DNA of 64,000 nt from Pectobacterium wasabiae CFBP 3304 (GCF_001742185.1 NZ_CP015750.1:310001-374000), one strand, 5' to 3'; counted from the stretch's first letter, positions 20,560-30,416 are shown. The notes: a model not told the origin generated them from the sequence alone. Program-made: numbers and translations.

Positions 20560-20772
20560 ATGGCAACTTTTAATCTTGAAAAACATCCGCACGTTGAACT
20601 GTGCGACCTCTTGAAATTGTTGGGCTGGAGTGAAAGCGGCGCGACGGCCAAACTAGCTATCGCCGCAGGCAACGTGACCGTCGACGGCCAGACGGAAACG
20701 CGTAAGCGCTGCAAAATCATCGCAGGGCAAACCGTTCAGTTCAATGGCGAGACGGTAACCATCGCCGAGTAA
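20560..20772 (+). CDS. ybcJ: S4-like RNA-binding protein YbcJ
   Basis: This 70-residue protein is almost entirely an S4-type RNA-binding fold: LCDLLKLLGWSESGATAKLAIAAGNV, then VDGQTETRKRCKI. YbcJ proteins are ribosome-associated in relatives, with no established catalytic role. It is probably co-transcribed with folD (32-bp gap). AGGAA lies before the ATG. A strong terminator follows 25 bp after the stop. Confidence 0.9.
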   Translation: MATFNLEKHPHVELCDLLKLLGWSESGATAKLAIAAGNVTVDGQTETRKRCKIIAGQTVQFNGETVTIAE

Positions 20773-20797
20773 CCTTTGCGACGTTGATGATGCCGAA

Positions 20798-20830
20798 AAA
20801 AAGCCCGCGATTTATATTTGCGGGCTTTTT
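20798..20830. terminator. Bidirectional terminator between ybcJ and cysS
   Basis: An 11-bp perfect stem (20798-20808 with 20820-20830) has an 11-nt loop, A-rich on one side and T-rich on the other, so it can serve both convergent genes. Confidence 0.9.
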
Positions 20831-20868
20831 GTTAGCTGAACTGAAAGCATGTTTACTGAGATAAAGGG

Positions 20869-22254
20869 TTACTTACGACGCCAGATCGTTCCCTGCGAGC
20901 CGTCTTCCAGCACAATTCCCATTTCATTTAACCGATCGCGTGCCTGATCGGCCAGCGCCCAGTCTTTCGCCGCGCGTGCGTCTTTACGCTGCTGGATTAA
21001 CGCTTCGATTTCTTTCACTTCATCGTTATCCACCTGCGCGCCGTTTTGCAGGAACTGTTCAGGATCTTGTTCCAGCAGGCCAAGCACGCCGGACAGTTTA
21101 CGCAGTGCCGATGCCAGTTGATTCGCCGCCTGCACATCTTCCGCTTTCAGGCGGTTGACTTCTCGTGCCATATCAAACAGCACCGAGTAGGCTTCCGGCG
21201 TGTTGAAATCGTCATCCATCGCTTCGCGGAAACGTGCTTCAAACTCGTCACCGCCGTGCGCCGCAACATTGAGATCCGTTCCGCGTAATGCGATATACAA
21301 GCGTTCTAACGACGCACGTGCCTGTTTCAGGTTATCTTCGCTGTAGTTCAACTGGCTACGATAGTGGCCTGACATCAAGAAGTAGCGCACGGTTTCCGGG
21401 TCGTAATACGCCAATACGTCGCGCACGGTGAAGAAATTGTTGAGCGATTTTGACATCTTTTCACGGTCAACCATCACCATACCAGAGTGCATCCAGTAAT
21501 TCACATACGGGCCATCGTGCGCACAACGGGATTGCGCAATCTCATTTTCATGGTGCGGGAACATCAAATCTGAGCCGCCGCCGTGAATATCAAAGTGCTC
21601 GCCGAGCTGTTTGCAGTTCATGGCAGAACATTCGATGTGCCAGCCAGGACGCCCTTCCCCCCACGGAGAAGACCAGTGAGGCTCACCCGGTTTGGACATT
21701 TTCCACAGCACGAAGTCCATCGGGTTACGTTTTACGGCTGTAATTTCAACACGCGCGCCAGCCTGTAACTGATCCAGATCCTGACGAGACAGCGCACCAT
21801 AGCCCGGCGCGGTATCAACGGAGAACATCACATCGCCATTGCTCGCCACATAGGCGTGGCGACGGGCAATCAGCGTTTCTACCATTTCGATAATATCGGC
21901 AATATGGTGCGTCGCCCGCGGCTCGGCATCCGGGCGAACAATATTCAAGGCATCAAAATCTGCATGCATTTCTGCGATCATGCGGGTCGTCAGTTGGTCG
22001 CTGGTTTCCCCATTTTCGATCGCACGTTTAATAATTTTGTCGTCAATATCGGTGACATTACGCACATATTTCAGTGAATACCCCAGATACCGCAAATAGC
22101 GCGCCACCACATCAAACGCCACGAAAGTACGCCCGTGACCGATATGACACAGGTCATAAACGGTGATGCCACACACATACATTCCCACCTGCCCGGCGTG
22201 GATAGGTTTAAATTCCTCTTTTTGGCGACTCAGCGTATTAAAAATCTTTAGCAT
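20869..22254 (-). CDS. cysS: Cysteinyl-tRNA synthetase
   Basis: This is a 461-residue class I aminoacyl-tRNA synthetase. The HIGH motif lies in [17 protein letters not shown] (about 28-44), KMSKS in [11 protein letters not shown] (about 264-274), and zinc ligands are at Cys28, Cys209 (in HIECSAMNC) and the HHENE segment. It charges tRNA-Cys in the cytoplasm. Length and motifs are ordinary. The upstream region contains unusual short A-rich direct repeats. Confidence 0.97.
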   Translation of the reverse strand: MLKIFNTLSRQKEEFKPIHAGQVGMYVCGITVYDLCHIGHGRTFVAFDVVARYLRYLGYSLKYVRNVTDIDDKIIKRAIENGETSDQLTTRMIAEMHADFDALNIVRPDAEPRATHHIADIIEMVETLIARRHAYVASNGDVMFSVDTAPGYGALSRQDLDQLQAGARVEITAVKRNPMDFVLWKMSKPGEPHWSSPWGEGRPGWHIECSAMNCKQLGEHFDIHGGGSDLMFPHHENEIAQSRCAHDGPYVNYWMHSGMVMVDREKMSKSLNNFFTVRDVLAYYDPETVRYFLMSGHYRSQLNYSEDNLKQARASLERLYIALRGTDLNVAAHGGDEFEARFREAMDDDFNTPEAYSVLFDMAREVNRLKAEDVQAANQLASALRKLSGVLGLLEQDPEQFLQNGAQVDNDEVKEIEALIQQRKDARAAKDWALADQARDRLNEMGIVLEDGSQGTIWRRK

Positions 22255-22282
22255 CAGGACGTTCCAGTGTTTTTATAAAAAA

Positions 22283-22330
22283 ATGGTTTTCACAAAAAAT
22301 GGTCTTCACAAGAAAAATAGTGTTCACACG
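22283..22330. repeat. Degenerate tandem repeats upstream of cysS
   Basis: There are three units of the pattern ATGGTnTTCACAA plus an A-rich tail, starting at 22283, 22299 and 22317 (16, 18 and 14 bp). A fourth, weaker copy may precede them near 22266. They lie 30-75 bp upstream of the cysS start. Function is unknown. Confidence 0.5.
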
Positions 22331-22463
22331 ATAGGTCAATTGCCGTCGCGGTTAGCGTCAGTAACATCAATACATTCAGGGTTTACACCCTAACAGCGTA
22401 TTGAAACCTGAACCCTACTGTATTGCAAGGTTAAGAAGCGGGAATAAGCGAGAAAGGATAAAA

Positions 22464-22496
22464 ATGAAATGGCCCGGAAAATCCGGGCCATTTCAT
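22464..22496 (-). terminator. Intrinsic terminator after the DoxX gene
   Basis: A 15-bp perfect stem (22464-22478 with 22482-22496) and a 3-nt loop are followed on the minus strand by TTTTTATCC. It ends the doxX-like transcript. Confidence 0.92.
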
Positions 22497-22541
22497 ACAA
22501 TCGGTGCTGTTGACGAAAAAACAATCTGCTGACAAAAACGA

Positions 22542-22973
22542 TCAGCGCCAGCGTGGATTCGACATCACTGAGTATTTTCCGCTACCGAGCAAGGCAATAG
22601 CGATACCCGCAAAGAAGAAGACTGCGGTGCCTTCAACACCCCAGGCACCGGTTTTTGCCAGCGTGAAGAAACCATCAGGGTGAACCAGCAACGTCGCGAC
22701 GAGCATAGTGAAAGAGAAAATCAGCGCGGAAGGACGTGTAAAAATACCTAAAATCATCAGGATCGGTATGATGACTTCGCCAGCATAGACACCGTAGCCA
22801 ATGAAAGCAGGAAGCCCAGCATTGGTCAGCATACCTTCAATGGCACCAATCCCACCGTGCAGCTTGTGCCACCCGTGGAACAGCATCAACACGCTGAAAG
22901 ATACGCGCAGAAACAGCTTGCCAAAATCCGGTTTGTCTAATAAACGATTAACACCATCCAGAATACCCAGCAT
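22542..22973 (-). CDS. DoxX-family membrane protein
   Basis: This is a 143-residue protein with four predicted helices. The DoxX core is visible as FGKLFLRVSFSVLMLFHGWHKL at about 18-39, GVYAGEVIIPILMILGIFTR and a C-terminal GTAVFFFAGIAIALLGSG. The family is broad and mostly uncharacterised, with suggested roles in redox or envelope stress; no specific role can be given here. It is monocistronic, ending in its own strong terminator, with a TAGGTG ribosome site before the ATG. Confidence 0.85.
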   Translation of the reverse strand: MLGILDGVNRLLDKPDFGKLFLRVSFSVLMLFHGWHKLHGGIGAIEGMLTNAGLPAFIGYGVYAGEVIIPILMILGIFTRPSALIFSFTMLVATLLVHPDGFFTLAKTGAWGVEGTAVFFFAGIAIALLGSGKYSVMSNPRWR

Positions 22974-23394
22974 AGTTCACCTATCTCTTTAGAGTTATTT
23001 GGGAAAATAAGAGTTACTCTCAGATTAATCTGAGCCAGAAAAAAAGAATACATTGATTACGCAAAACATTGATCTGGGGCAACAAAAATATCATTCAAAT
23101 AAATTAACCATAATATAGTCATTTAATCAATTTATTTGCTTTTAAAAATCCACATTGCGTGATGAATGTATTCATCAATGCACACTTAGCCACAGATTCC
23201 CCTTGCCAAGGATTACCTAAATAAGAGTAGTACACATTTTTATACGATTTTTCAATCACACTCGTCGCCAACCAAGCCGCAGCAAGAGCGAAATACTGAC
23301 TCAATCGACCAGTTATGCTATAACAGCGCTCTTGTTGCTCACCGCCTTTTGTGGGCAGCACTCTTATCACTAAAGCTATCTAGGGTTCATTATT
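22974..23394. other. Intergenic region upstream of ppiB
   Basis: This 421-bp AT-rich gap lies between the divergent doxX-like gene and ppiB. A 16-bp near-perfect palindrome, GATGAATG-TATTCATC, lies at 23161-23176. A likely ppiB -10 (TATGCTATAA) is near 23316-23325. An 83-codon minus-strand ORF here looks like chance. Confidence 0.4.
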
Positions 23395-23889
23395 ATGATT
23401 ACGCTTCATACCAATCACGGCGATATCGTTATTAATACGTTTGCAGACAAAGCGCCAGTTACCGTAGAAAACTTTCTGAACTACTGCCGCAGCGGTTTTT
23501 ATGACAACACGATTTTTCACCGTGTCATTAATGGTTTTATGATTCAGGGCGGTGGCTTCGCTCCCGGCATGGATCAAAAAGAAACCAACGCGACAATCAA
23601 AAATGAAGCCAACAATGGCCTGAAAAATACGCGTGGCACGCTGGCGATGGCTCGTACTAACGATCCGCACTCAGCAACAGCTCAGTTCTTTATCAACCTC
23701 GTTGATAATGATTTCCTGAACTTCCGTTCAGAACGTGCCGATGGTTGGGGCTACTGCGTTTTCGCTGAAGTCACCGACGGCATGGATGTCGTTGATAAAA
23801 TCAAAGGCGTGGCAACTGGCCGCAGCGGCATGCACCAGGACGTACCGAAAGAAGACGTGGTGATTACCCACGTAACGGTCAGCGAATAA
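23395..23889 (+). CDS. ppiB: Peptidyl-prolyl cis-trans isomerase B (cyclophilin)
   Basis: This 164-residue cytoplasmic cyclophilin has no signal peptide, unlike PpiA. Cyclophilin core residues are visible: [15 protein letters not shown] at about 42-56, GTLAMART with the conserved Arg, [11 protein letters not shown], and [17 protein letters not shown]. It accelerates prolyl isomerisation in protein folding. It is followed 11 bp later by lpxH, the usual enterobacterial order. Confidence 0.96.
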   Translation: MITLHTNHGDIVINTFADKAPVTVENFLNYCRSGFYDNTIFHRVINGFMIQGGGFAPGMDQKETNATIKNEANNGLKNTRGTLAMARTNDPHSATAQFFINLVDNDFLNFRSERADGWGYCVFAEVTDGMDVVDKIKGVATGRSGMHQDVPKEDVVITHVTVSE

Positions 23890-23899
23890 TCCGACCTGC

Positions 23900-24622
23900 A
23901 TGGCAACGCTGTTCATTGCCGATCTGCATTTGAGTCTTCATGAACCGGCGATTACCGCCGGTTTTCTGCGTTTTTTACGTCATGATGCGATTCATGCTGA
24001 TGCGCTGTACATCCTTGGCGATCTGTTCGATGCCTGGATTGGTGACGACGATCCGCAGCCGCTGCACGCAACCATCGCCGCTGAACTGTATGCATTACAT
24101 CAGCGTGGCGTCCCTTGCTATTTCGTACACGGTAATCGTGATTTTCTGATCGGCAAGCGTTTCGCCAAACAGAGCGGAATGACGCTGCTGCCGACGGAAA
24201 CGGTGCTTAATCTCTACGGTCAAAAGATTCTCATCCTGCATGGCGATACGCTGTGTACTGACGATTTGGCCTATCAAAAATTTCGCCGCCGCGTACACAA
24301 CCCACTGATTCAGCGACTGTTCCTGCTATTACCTTTATCGCTTCGCCTGAAGATTGCTGCCAAAATGCGCGCCAGCAGCCAGCAGGCCAATCAGAAAAAA
24401 TCGCAGCAGATTATGGATGTCAATCACGATGCTGTGCTTGAACGTTTACGGCATCATCAGGTGACAGCGATGATCCACGGCCACACTCATCGGCCGGCGA
24501 TTCATCAGGTCTCTCTCGGAGAATCTCATGGCCGTCGTGCCGTTCTCGGTGCCTGGCATGAAGAAGGGTCGATGATTACGGTTACACCGCAAAATATCGA
24601 ACTGATTTCCTTCCCATTTTAA
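23900..24622 (+). CDS. lpxH: UDP-2,3-diacylglucosamine diphosphatase LpxH
   Basis: This is a 240-residue calcineurin-like metallophosphoesterase of lipid A synthesis that hydrolyses UDP-2,3-diacylglucosamine to lipid X and UMP at the inner membrane surface. The metal-site series is complete: IADLHLS (Asp8, His10), [24 protein letters not shown] and IHGHTHRPA. It lies 11 bp after ppiB and 179 bp before purE. Its product enters the same lipid A pathway later modified by arn genes. Confidence 0.96.
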   Translation: MATLFIADLHLSLHEPAITAGFLRFLRHDAIHADALYILGDLFDAWIGDDDPQPLHATIAAELYALHQRGVPCYFVHGNRDFLIGKRFAKQSGMTLLPTETVLNLYGQKILILHGDTLCTDDLAYQKFRRRVHNPLIQRLFLLLPLSLRLKIAAKMRASSQQANQKKSQQIMDVNHDAVLERLRHHQVTAMIHGHTHRPAIHQVSLGESHGRRAVLGAWHEEGSMITVTPQNIELISFPF

Positions 24623-24680
24623 TGCGTTTCCTACCATTGACTTAACAATTGCTCACTTAATCTTACGTGTATTTCCGCAT

Positions 24681-24696
24681 ACGCAACCGTTTTCCT
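24681..24696 (+). promoter_or_regulatory. PurR operator upstream of purE
   Basis: ACGCAACCGTTTTCCT agrees at 13 of 16 positions with the PurR consensus ACGCAAACGTTTGCGT. It lies 105 bp before the purE start and resembles the known purEK operator of E. coli. Confidence 0.8.
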
Positions 24697-24800
24697 CACC
24701 ATAATGGCGTGATATGCTCTACGCCCTCAACGCCAGACCCTCTCTGTCTGGCCGACGCAATATCGTCACGAACACGTACAATTACAGGAGCGTCACAGGC

Positions 24801-25310
24801 ATGTCATCCAACGTTGCCCCGGCTAAAATTGCCATCGTCATGGGTTCAAAGAGTGACTGGGCCACTATGCAGTTTGCTGCGGAAATCCTCACCACGCTGA
24901 ACATTCCTTTTCATACCGAAGTCGTTTCCGCACACCGGACGCCAGATAAACTATTCAGCTTCGCTGAGCAGGCGGCACAACATGGTTTTGATGTGATTAT
25001 CGCGGGTGCAGGCGGCGCAGCACATCTGCCGGGTATGCTGGCAGCGAAAACGCTGGTTCCTGTGCTCGGCGTGCCGGTACAAAGCTCAACGCTGAGCGGT
25101 GTAGACAGCCTGTATTCCATCGTTCAAATGCCGCGCGGTATCCCGGTCGGCACGTTGGCAATTGGCAAGGCGGGCGCAGCGAATGCCGCTCTGCTGGCCG
25201 CACAAATTCTCGCCCTGCATGATAAAGGCATCGCCACCCGACTGGCGGACTGGCGTCAAGCGCAAACTGATGATGTACTCTCTCATCCCGATCCGCGGGA
25301 GGAGGCATGA
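24801..25310 (+). CDS. purE: N5-carboxyaminoimidazole ribonucleotide mutase PurE
   Basis: This 169-residue enzyme moves the carboxyl group of N5-CAIR to give CAIR in purine synthesis. Motifs are [18 protein letters not shown] and [12 protein letters not shown]. The frame opens at 24714, but the ATG at 24801 gives the standard N terminus and length and has AGGAG upstream. It overlaps purK by ATGA. Repression by PurR is expected from the operator upstream. Confidence 0.95.
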   Translation: MSSNVAPAKIAIVMGSKSDWATMQFAAEILTTLNIPFHTEVVSAHRTPDKLFSFAEQAAQHGFDVIIAGAGGAAHLPGMLAAKTLVPVLGVPVQSSTLSGVDSLYSIVQMPRGIPVGTLAIGKAGAANAALLAAQILALHDKGIATRLADWRQAQTDDVLSHPDPREEA

Positions 25311-26377
25311 AGCCGGTCTGCGTATTAGGCAATGGTCAGTTAGGCAGAATGCTCCGACAGGCTGGCGAACCGTTAGGTATTGCGGTTTACCCCGTAGGGC
25401 TGGATGCAGAACCAGAATCGGTTCCGTTTCATAATAGTGTGATTACCGCCGAGATCGAACGTTGGCCAGAAACCGCCCTCACTCGCGAATTGGCTGAACA
25501 CACGGCGTTTGCGAATCGCGACATTTTCCCACGTCTGGCCGATCGCCTGACGCAAAAGCAGTTGCTAGACTCGCTGAATCTGGCAACCGCGCCCTGGCAA
25601 TTGCTGGCCAGCGCCGATGAATGGCCACACGTTTTCACCTCATTAGGTGAACTCGCGATCGTTAAACGCCGCGTCGGCGGTTACGATGGCCGTGGGCAAT
25701 GGCGCTTGCGTGACGGAGAACAGCAGACGCTGCCCGCTGATTGTTACGGCGAGTGCATCGTTGAGCAAGGGATTAATTTTTCTGGCGAAGTCTCGCTGGT
25801 GGCCGCCCGCAATACGCACGGCAAATGTGTATTCTACCCGTTAACCCATAACCTGCATCAGGATGGTATTCTGCGTACCAGCGTAGCTTTCCCTCAACCT
25901 GATCTGCAATTGCAACAGCAGGCTGAGCAGATGCTGTCTGCGATTATGAATGCGCTAGGCTATGTGGGCGTGATGGCGATGGAGTGCTTTATTGTCGGCG
26001 ATCGCTTACTCATTAACGAGCTGGCTCCACGCGTACACAATAGCGGACACTGGACACAAAATGGCGCATCGATCAGCCAGTTTGAACTCCACCTGCGCGC
26101 CATTCTGGATCTGCCGCTGCCGGTTCCGGTCGTCGAAACACCGTCGGTGATGGTCAATTTGATCGGAACCGATGTGAATATCGACTGGCTGGCGCTGCCA
26201 CTGGTGCATCTGCACTGGTATGAGAAAGAGGTTCGTCCTGGCCGTAAAGTCGGACATCTCAATCTACCGTCGTCGGATGTCGTACAGTTGCGACACACGC
26301 TGCAATCGCTGGCTCCTCTATTACCAGAGGAATACCACAGCGGCTTGGCGTGGGCAGAAGAAAAACTCACTGCCTGA
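25307..26377 (+). CDS. purK: N5-carboxyaminoimidazole ribonucleotide synthase PurK
   Basis: This 356-residue ATP-grasp ligase uses ATP and bicarbonate to make N5-CAIR from AIR, the substrate of PurE. An N-terminal dinucleotide-like loop, [19 protein letters not shown], is followed by the ATP-grasp parts [28 protein letters not shown] and [16 protein letters not shown]. It is co-transcribed and overlapped with purE. Confidence 0.95.
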   Translation: MKPVCVLGNGQLGRMLRQAGEPLGIAVYPVGLDAEPESVPFHNSVITAEIERWPETALTRELAEHTAFANRDIFPRLADRLTQKQLLDSLNLATAPWQLLASADEWPHVFTSLGELAIVKRRVGGYDGRGQWRLRDGEQQTLPADCYGECIVEQGINFSGEVSLVAARNTHGKCVFYPLTHNLHQDGILRTSVAFPQPDLQLQQQAEQMLSAIMNALGYVGVMAMECFIVGDRLLINELAPRVHNSGHWTQNGASISQFELHLRAILDLPLPVPVVETPSVMVNLIGTDVNIDWLALPLVHLHWYEKEVRPGRKVGHLNLPSSDVVQLRHTLQSLAPLLPEEYHSGLAWAEEKLTA

Positions 26378-26385
26378 CGATCGGC

Positions 26386-26415
26386 TTATCCGGCAGGTTG
26401 CGATCTGCCGGATAA
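26386..26415 (+). terminator. Hairpin after purK
   Basis: An 11-bp perfect stem (26386-26396 with 26405-26415) and 8-nt loop start 8 bp after the purK stop. There is no clean T tract, so termination efficiency is uncertain. Confidence 0.6.
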
Positions 26416-26895
26416 CTCTCATTAGATCACAACGCATCTGAGCACAACGCGATTAGAGGCAGCAACAGGCGCTACACCACCAATTCGTCCCCGAAAAGAG
26501 AAAACCATCGTTACACGTGAAATCAGAAAAATTGCGTTTATTATTTAATCTGATTTTTACTTTATTTATTGTTCGTTTTTTATCACCTGGTCTTTAAATA
26601 AAGTATCAATAATGAGCTATTGGGAATATTTAAATTAAAGTATCAGTATTGATATTTTAATTTGCGAAAAAATTTATTAAAATAATCCTCATCATTCCAT
26701 TTCTGTGATCGCTTCAATATTATTCGCTGACCACCACGATATAGAATGCCGCCGCAAAACAGTATTGATCTGTTGACATAATTAGCACTATGTCTTGTTC
26801 ATTTTTTAAACTTTGTAACGGCAAGTTGCCGGTACTGTAATTTTTATACCCCAGCATGGGGGATATTAATGTGTTCACCGAGGAGAAACCACTAA
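26416..26895. other. AT-rich region upstream of sdaC
   Basis: This stretch of almost 480 bp has no credible ORF. TAAAGTATCA occurs twice (near 26597 and 26636) as a direct repeat about 39 bp apart. A weak CRP-like half-site, TGTGA, is at 26704-26708. The ribosome site GAGGAG is just before sdaC. The length and AT content suggest an elaborately regulated promoter. Confidence 0.35.
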
Positions 26896-28185
26896 ATGAG
26901 CACAATTCAAGATAGCAGCCACGTGTTAGAACAGGCTTCAGGATGGCGTAAAAGCGATACCGTCTGGATGTTAGGCCTCTATGGCACAGCCATCGGTGCT
27001 GGCGTGTTATTCTTACCTATCAATGCTGGCATTGGTGGTTTAATTCCGTTAATTATCATGGCGCTAATTGCCTTCCCGATGACGTATTATTCTCACCGTG
27101 CATTATGTCGTTTTGTATTATCCGGCAAGAAAAGTGGCGAAGATATTACTGAGGTCGTTGAAGAACATTTCGGCGTTGGTGCGGGTAAATTAATCACTTT
27201 GCTTTATTTTTTCGCTATTTATCCGATTCTATTAGTTTATAGCGTTGCCATCACCAATACGGTAGATAGTTTTATTACTCACCAATTGCATTTGCCTTCT
27301 CCACCGCGAGCCGTGCTGTCATTAATATTGATCCTCGGGCTAATGTTTATTGTCCGTTTCGGTGAAGCGATGATCGTTAAGGCTATGAGTATTCTGGTTT
27401 ACCCTTTTGTTGCCGTGCTGATGTTACTGGCGCTGTATTTAATTCCGAACTGGAATACCTCTGTTTTTGAAAACATTTCTTTGAGCTCCAGCGTAACGGG
27501 CAACGGTCTGTTGGCGACATTATGGCTAGCGATCCCAGTGATGGTTTTCTCCTTCAACCACTCGCCAATCATCTCCTCTTTCGCTGTGGCCAAGCGCAAA
27601 GAATATGGCGATGACGCAGAGAAAAAATGTTCACGCATCCTATCTTACAGCCACATCATGATGGTGTTGACTGTGATGTTCTTCGTCTTCAGTTGCGTAC
27701 TGAGTCTTTCTCCGACCGAGCTGATGGAAGCCAAAACGCAAAACATTTCTATTCTGTCTTATCTAGCGAACCACTTTAACAATCCAGTAATCGGCTATCT
27801 GGCCCCGGTTATTGCCACCATCGCGATCTCCAAATCGTTCCTGGGTCACTATCTGGGTGCTGGCGAAGGTTTTAACGGCATGATCGTGAAAACCCTGCGC
27901 AGCAGAGGAAAAACCATTTCCAACACCAACTTGAACCGCATCACGTCGCTGTTCATGCTGATCACTACCTGGATTGTCGCGACCAAGAACCCGAGCATTC
28001 TGGGTATGATCGAAACGTTGGGTGGCCCGATTATCGCTTGCCTGCTGTTCCTGATGCCGATGTACGCCATCCAGAAAGTCCCAGCGATGAAAAAATACAG
28101 CGGCCACATCAGTAACGTCTTTGTTACCTTGATGGGACTGATCGCTATTTCCGCCATTGTTTACAGCCTGCGCGATCTACTGTAG
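26896..28185 (+). CDS. sdaC: Serine/H+ symporter SdaC
   Basis: This 429-residue protein of the hydroxy/aromatic amino acid permease family has about eleven membrane helices. It matches E. coli SdaC in length and closely along the sequence, for example MLGLYGTAIGAGVLFLPIN near 30, SGEDITEVVEEHFG and SFNHSPIISSFAVAKR. It imports L-serine with protons. In many relatives it lies next to a serine deaminase gene, but here it stands alone. GAGGAG precedes the ATG. Confidence 0.92.
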   Translation: MSTIQDSSHVLEQASGWRKSDTVWMLGLYGTAIGAGVLFLPINAGIGGLIPLIIMALIAFPMTYYSHRALCRFVLSGKKSGEDITEVVEEHFGVGAGKLITLLYFFAIYPILLVYSVAITNTVDSFITHQLHLPSPPRAVLSLILILGLMFIVRFGEAMIVKAMSILVYPFVAVLMLLALYLIPNWNTSVFENISLSSSVTGNGLLATLWLAIPVMVFSFNHSPIISSFAVAKRKEYGDDAEKKCSRILSYSHIMMVLTVMFFVFSCVLSLSPTELMEAKTQNISILSYLANHFNNPVIGYLAPVIATIAISKSFLGHYLGAGEGFNGMIVKTLRSRGKTISNTNLNRITSLFMLITTWIVATKNPSILGMIETLGGPIIACLLFLMPMYAIQKVPAMKKYSGHISNVFVTLMGLIAISAIVYSLRDLL

Positions 28186-28286
28186 GCCCCGACACTAATT
28201 TAACGCAGGAACGTTGTTCAACACGCCCGCGTTTTGCCACGCAACTTGAATTATTTAGGGGATCAATAGCGGGTGAAAAACTGATC

Positions 28287-28321
28287 CTGTCGCGTTAACT
28301 GTCTGGAGATTAACGCGACAG
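28287..28321. terminator. Hairpin between sdaC and the XRE gene
   Basis: A 12-bp perfect stem (28287-28298 with 28310-28321) has an 11-nt loop between two convergent genes. No good T tract is present on either side. Confidence 0.5.
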
Positions 28322-28368
28322 TCGGAAGTAATCTGGGGGTTTAATACGAGTAATATCGGATTAAACCT

Positions 28369-28806
28369 TTATTTTTTATCGCTTTCAGGCAGCGACCAGA
28401 CGATATTGTTTTCAGCCGCCGCGATGTACCAATCCACGGTGCTGTTAGCTGGTTTCTTGATATTTTCATGTTTGGTAAGCGCTTTGGCAGGAAACGTCGC
28501 GGCTTTCTTTCTGATACGCAAAGGGGTCTGTTTTTTCTTACCGCTGATCTGCGCATGGAAGGATTCTACTTCCGCATCGAAGAGCACGCCTTCAATCTGA
28601 TGCAAACGGTTCAACCCACGCAGAATAGACAACAGGCTGATGAGCGTAATGGATTCGCCCATTTCAGCCCGTTTGATCGTTGCAATCCCGAGCCCCGCCC
28701 GTTCGGCAAGATCGACCTGCGATAAACGCTGCTGGATTCTGGAATCTCTTATTCTCCGGCACAGTTCGGTAATAATTTCGCCTTCATTCATGGTGCTGAA
28801 TTTCAT
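28369..28806 (-). CDS. XRE/HTH_3-family regulator
   Basis: This is a 145-residue protein. The N-terminal half is a Cro/C1-type helix-turn-helix (RRIRDSRIQQRLSQVDLAERAGLGIATIKRAE), and the C-terminal half is basic, with KKKQTPLRIRKK. The frame opens at a GTG (28818), but ATG 28806 is a better start, with GGGTAAG upstream. The single HTH domain resembles HipB-like antitoxins, but no HipA-like toxin gene is adjacent. Its target is unknown. It opens an AT-rich accessory stretch. Confidence 0.75.
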   Translation of the reverse strand: MKFSTMNEGEIITELCRRIRDSRIQQRLSQVDLAERAGLGIATIKRAEMGESITLISLLSILRGLNRLHQIEGVLFDAEVESFHAQISGKKKQTPLRIRKKAATFPAKALTKHENIKKPANSTVDWYIAAAENNIVWSLPESDKK

Positions 28807-29176
28807 CTTACCCGCCACTTACCAAAGTCATAAAATTGCGCGCATTTTATCATCAATTTTTCAAATGGTACGGATAATTGATGACCGATAGTCATAATTT
28901 TTCATGATTTAATGAAACCACGAACATCCCATCAGGCGGGTTATATTAATGAAAACCGTCAAACAATTTAATCATTAAAACCATAAAAAACAGCCAAAGA
29001 AGGTTTAATTAAAAACCAAACAAAAACAATAAATTAAAAGAAAAATCAATAATTAACAAAATAAAAGAGACGACAAACACCTTAACTAAGATAAAATTTG
29101 TTCTATATTCATACAATTGCACGGCATAACGATTCTCTACTATTGAATCTCACCCTCGCAGGGAAGGAACCTACAT
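28807..29176. other. AT-rich intergenic region
   Basis: This gap of about 370 bp between divergent genes is very AT-rich, with poly-A tracts at 28975-29060. No ORF is supported. A good ribosome site, GAAGGAA, lies 9 bp before the ATG at 29177. I checked for sigma-28 and HrpL-type promoters and found none. Confidence 0.4.
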
Positions 29177-29644
29177 ATGAGCATCACGAGTCTTAATGGC
29201 ATAACCCACTATTCTGCCCCATCAGTAAACCGTAAGGAGCGCACGGAGAGTGCATTTTCATTCGGTAATAACGACATGGCAGGAACAAATACCCAGTCAG
29301 TCTCCCCTGGTACATCTACAGCGGTTCAGTCAAGTAGACTATATAATTTCTCCAATATGACACCGCAGGAAGCGCTTGATGCAACAAAGGCACTCACGGC
29401 TTCCGGCGATATGTCATTTGAAGAAAGTCTGGAAATTGGTATGGCGGCGCTGCTCATTTTGCATCCTCCGCTTGACGGTGCCACTCCTGCCGATCCCAAC
29501 CAAAAAATCAATTTTATCCAAATGCTCAAAAACGGGATGAATGGTTCGTTGTCACGCGGCGAGCACCTACATGCAGAACAACAAAGAGCAGTATTGGATA
29601 AGTTAATGCAGCTTGGTTCAACACCAATTAGCATAAAAATCTAA
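29177..29644 (+). CDS. Uncharacterised 155-residue protein
   Basis: I do not recognise this protein with certainty. It has a Ser/Thr/Asn-rich, probably disordered N terminus (residues 1-55) without a signal peptide. A helical C-terminal half follows, starting NFSNMTPQEALDATKALTASGDMS and ending near QRAVLDKLMQLG. The SNMTPQE-plus-SGxMSxEES pattern reminds me of small uncharacterised proteins in other Gammaproteobacteria. An N-terminus of this kind can occur in type III secretion substrates, but nothing in the context supports that. The ribosome site is strong, and a 12-bp hairpin follows the stop. Confidence 0.6.
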   Translation: MSITSLNGITHYSAPSVNRKERTESAFSFGNNDMAGTNTQSVSPGTSTAVQSSRLYNFSNMTPQEALDATKALTASGDMSFEESLEIGMAALLILHPPLDGATPADPNQKINFIQMLKNGMNGSLSRGEHLHAEQQRAVLDKLMQLGSTPISIKI

Positions 29645-29649
29645 TTACA

Positions 29650-29678
29650 AGCAGGTTCTTCTTTTGGAAGAACCTGCT
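29650..29678. terminator. Hairpin between the 155-residue gene and the DUF4879 gene
   Basis: A 12-bp perfect stem (29650-29661 with 29667-29678) and 5-nt loop sit between convergent genes, 6 bp after the plus-strand stop. It is probably a bidirectional terminator, though only short T runs follow. Confidence 0.65.
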
Positions 29679-29691
29679 GAAAATATACTGT

Positions 29692-30255
29692 TTATCGAAT
29701 ATTCAATGAAGTACCAAGCGTTCGAAAAGGAAAATTAGTCGACGTGGATTGATAACGGAAGGTTCCAGACTGCAAGCCGTCACCGTTGAAATAGGCCATC
29801 CATCCCACATAAGTCGAACCTACAGGGCATGACTCAGTATAGTTTCCGCCAACGACGCAGACACCGTTAACCTGATATGGGCTCTTTTGCACACCATCAA
29901 TCCAACCAAAGCGATTACCGCCATAGCCGACTTCCAGCACCGCAATGCGCAGTTGCGCTCCACCATGATCCTGAGCCGTCGCAATCTTATTCGGGCCAAT
30001 ATATTCCCAGGCTCCGCCATTCTGCGTTGATGCCACAGCATAAACATAGACGGAACTCAATGCAGGCGCTGGCGCACGAAGAGGCTTATAGTCCTGAGAA
30101 GAGGATTCATTTGCAGATGTTGGATTCTCCAGAAGAGGAGAGTCAAATGCTGTAATGGCTTCCGCCACTGGCTCTTCTATATCCTGAGAATAAGCCGGAA
30201 AAATAGCACTAACCAACATACTTAATGCAAAACCAATATATATTTTCTTTCTCAT
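29692..30255 (-). CDS. Secreted DUF4879/YolA-like protein
   Basis: This is a 187-residue precursor with a classical signal peptide (MRKKIYIGFALSMLVSAIF, cleavage likely after AYS). A low-complexity acidic linker to about residue 60 is followed by a C-terminal domain of about 125 residues. The domain has SVYVYAVASTQNGGAWEYI, an aromatic- and glycine-rich middle (GYGGNRFGWIDGV), two cysteines (VCVVGG, ESCPVG) likely to form a disulfide, and SGTFRYQSTSTNFPF. This pattern fits the DUF4879/YolA family as I remember it; function is unknown. The frame opens 15 bases earlier; ATG 30255 is preferred because it starts the signal peptide, although AGG lies very close to it. Confidence 0.62.
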   Translation of the reverse strand: MRKKIYIGFALSMLVSAIFPAYSQDIEEPVAEAITAFDSPLLENPTSANESSSQDYKPLRAPAPALSSVYVYAVASTQNGGAWEYIGPNKIATAQDHGGAQLRIAVLEVGYGGNRFGWIDGVQKSPYQVNGVCVVGGNYTESCPVGSTYVGWMAYFNGDGLQSGTFRYQSTSTNFPFRTLGTSLNIR

Positions 30256-30416
30256 CCTGAGTAATTCCATTTAAATGTAGCCCATTGCTACAAATAAACT
30301 ATGAATCAAAATATTATTTTTTCCAGTAATTAAGTCACCGAAAAATAAAAACATTTACATAAAAATGAAATGATTGTAAATTAATTCATTCCCATTGGAA
30401 CATTAAACACATTAAT

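Noticed and set aside
23119..23370. An 83-codon minus-strand ORF upstream of ppiB
   Set aside because: It covers the likely ppiB promoter, has no ribosome site and no family resemblance.
29100..29176. An HrpL or sigma-28 promoter in front of the 155-residue gene
   Set aside because: GGAACC is present at 29166 but no CCAC box follows at 15-16 bp, and no sigma-28 boxes are found.
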